Source: CAVRGQ01 sp963720785 (GTDB lineage Bacteria > Actinomycetota > Acidimicrobiia > IMCC26256 > DASPTH01). From it: a stretch of DNA of 64,000 nt. Position numbers and translations under genes: made by a program. Below are positions 63,261 to 64,000 of the stretch, one piece after another; the stretch's first letter is position 1, and each line of letters starts with the position of its first letter. The stretch is from the NCBI GenBank assembly GCA_963720785.1, contig CAVRGQ010000009.1, positions 806,001 to 870,000 of the forward strand, given 5' to 3'. The notes beneath the pieces were generated by a model. That model was given only the letters and a program-made list of their open reading frames with translations, had not been told where the DNA came from and made no database searches.

Positions 63261-63527
63261 GACACCCCTCCTGGTCCGGCGCGGGTGCGACCGACGACCG
63301 ACGCAAGCGTACGGTCGTGTCACATTTCAGGGGGATGTAAGGCATCTCCCCATGGCGTTCCCAGTGACGACGACCGAAGGGCGCGGCACCGCGCGCGTCG
63401 TGATGCGACGGAGGGGCGCGCCAGACGGCGCGCACCATCCCGTCAACGCCGAGCGCCGGATGGTCCCTCGTGCGGCAACGACGGCGACGCGGTCTTCGCG
63501 TCGTCGCTCACCGCAGATGCGTCGCGG

Positions 63528-64000
63528 TCAGGGCCGCAGCCAGGCGATGGCCTTGGTCTCGAGGTACTGCTCGAATCCTTCGAGACCGTTCTGGCGGCCG
63601 ACACCGCTGGACTTGTATCCGCCGTAGGGCGAGTCCGCCCCGTACCACATCCCGCCGTTGACGCTGATCGACCCCGTACGGATGCGCCGCGCGACGGCCG
63701 TCGCCCGCGCCTCGTTCCCCGAGTGCACGCCACCCGAGAGGCCGTAACCGCTGTCGTTGGCGATGCGCACGGCGTCGTCGTCGTCCTCGTACGGGATCAC
63801 GGCCAAGACGGGGCCGAAGATCTCCTCCTGGGCGATGGTCATCGAGTTGTCCACGTCGACGAACAGCGTCGGCTCCACCCAGTAGCCCTTCGGGAACTGC
63901 GCCGGGCGGCCGCCACCGAGCACGAGCTTGGCCCCTTCCTCCTGACCCTTGGCGATGTAGCCGAGGACGCGATCGCGCTGCTTGGCGCTGACCAGCGGGC
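63528..64000 (-). CDS. Aldehyde dehydrogenase, C-terminal part
   Basis: About 157 residues visible, open at the right edge. IAQEEIFGPVLAVIPYEDDDDAVRIANDSGYGLSGGVHSG and SPYGGYKSSGVGRQNGLEGFEQYLETKAI are hallmark ALDH end motifs (EEIFGP and the GGxKxSGxGRE type). The catalytic Cys and NAD-binding half are outside. It oxidises an aldehyde to an acid with NAD. The 267-base gap to the next gene (63261-63527) contains no gene and no clear hairpin. Confidence 0.88.
   Translation of the reverse strand, partial: PLVSAKQRDRVLGYIAKGQEEGAKLVLGGGRPAQFPKGYWVEPTLFVDVDNSMTIAQEEIFGPVLAVIPYEDDDDAVRIANDSGYGLSGGVHSGNEARATAVARRIRTGSISVNGGMWYGADSPYGGYKSSGVGRQNGLEGFEQYLETKAIAWLRP

Noticed and set aside
1..64000. 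CRISPR arrays, tRNA or rRNA genes, prophage
   Set aside because: No regularly spaced repeats, no tRNA cloverleaf or rRNA-like stretches and no capsid, tail or integrase genes were recognised.

Overview
High-GC actinobacterial chromosome segment. Codon use, GTG starts, many leaderless TANNNT promoters, F420/LLM-type oxidoreductases, KstR/Hsa-like functions and MFE-2-type SDRs all fit Actinomycetota; an Acidimicrobiia-like lineage is my guess and is not proven by the sequence. Almost every gene belongs to degradation of cyclic, aromatic, sterol-like or other acyl-CoA-activated compounds. I see no rRNA, tRNA, CRISPR array, complete insertion sequence or prophage.

Region 1 (1-18.3 kb): alcohol dehydrogenase, kinase-like APH protein, LLM oxidoreductase, acyl-CoA dehydrogenase, fused E1 2-oxoacid dehydrogenase, four SDR/ligase genes, enoyl-CoA hydratase plus TetR regulator, amidohydrolase, cyclase-family hydrolase, Baeyer-Villiger monooxygenase and a SnoaL-like protein. 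Six copies of a TetR-type operator (best form TGTACCGATCGGTACA) sit at the promoters, and the TetR gene lies inside this set. This looks like one self-regulated regulon for a cyclic ketone or alicyclic acid. A hipBA toxin-antitoxin pair is embedded in it.

Region 2 (18.3-39.3 kb): LLM oxidoreductase, hydrolases, then a sulfatase/meta-cleavage island. It holds two FGly-type sulfatases, an HsaA-like flavin monooxygenase, an extradiol dioxygenase, a meta-cleavage-product hydrolase, the hydratase/aldolase/acylating dehydrogenase trio, an IclR regulator and an SDR. Two paralogous periplasmic binding proteins without permeases bracket it. The simplest reading is uptake of a sulfated phenol or sterol, desulfation, ortho-hydroxylation, ring cleavage and release of pyruvate and acetyl-CoA.

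Region 3 (39.3-64 kb): a molybdenum hydroxylase large subunit, a relic zone (Rep-like HUH fragment, chimeric ORF, truncated acyl-CoA synthetase), acyl-CoA ligase, thiolase, P450, enoyl-CoA hydratases, a complete Liv-type ABC importer with LivH-LivM-LivG fused in one protein, an acyl-CoA thioesterase, a FadE34-like double acyl-CoA dehydrogenase, two SDRs and a partial aldehyde dehydrogenase. A site matching the KstR2 consensus precedes one SDR, which supports steroid-type catabolism.

Quality warning: about 17-18 otherwise intact genes, nearly all left of 39 kb, are broken by small frame changes. Most are explained by loss of one CG, GC or GT dinucleotide, which looks like a systematic sequencing or assembly artefact. 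I annotate these as single CDS spans and state where the frame changes.
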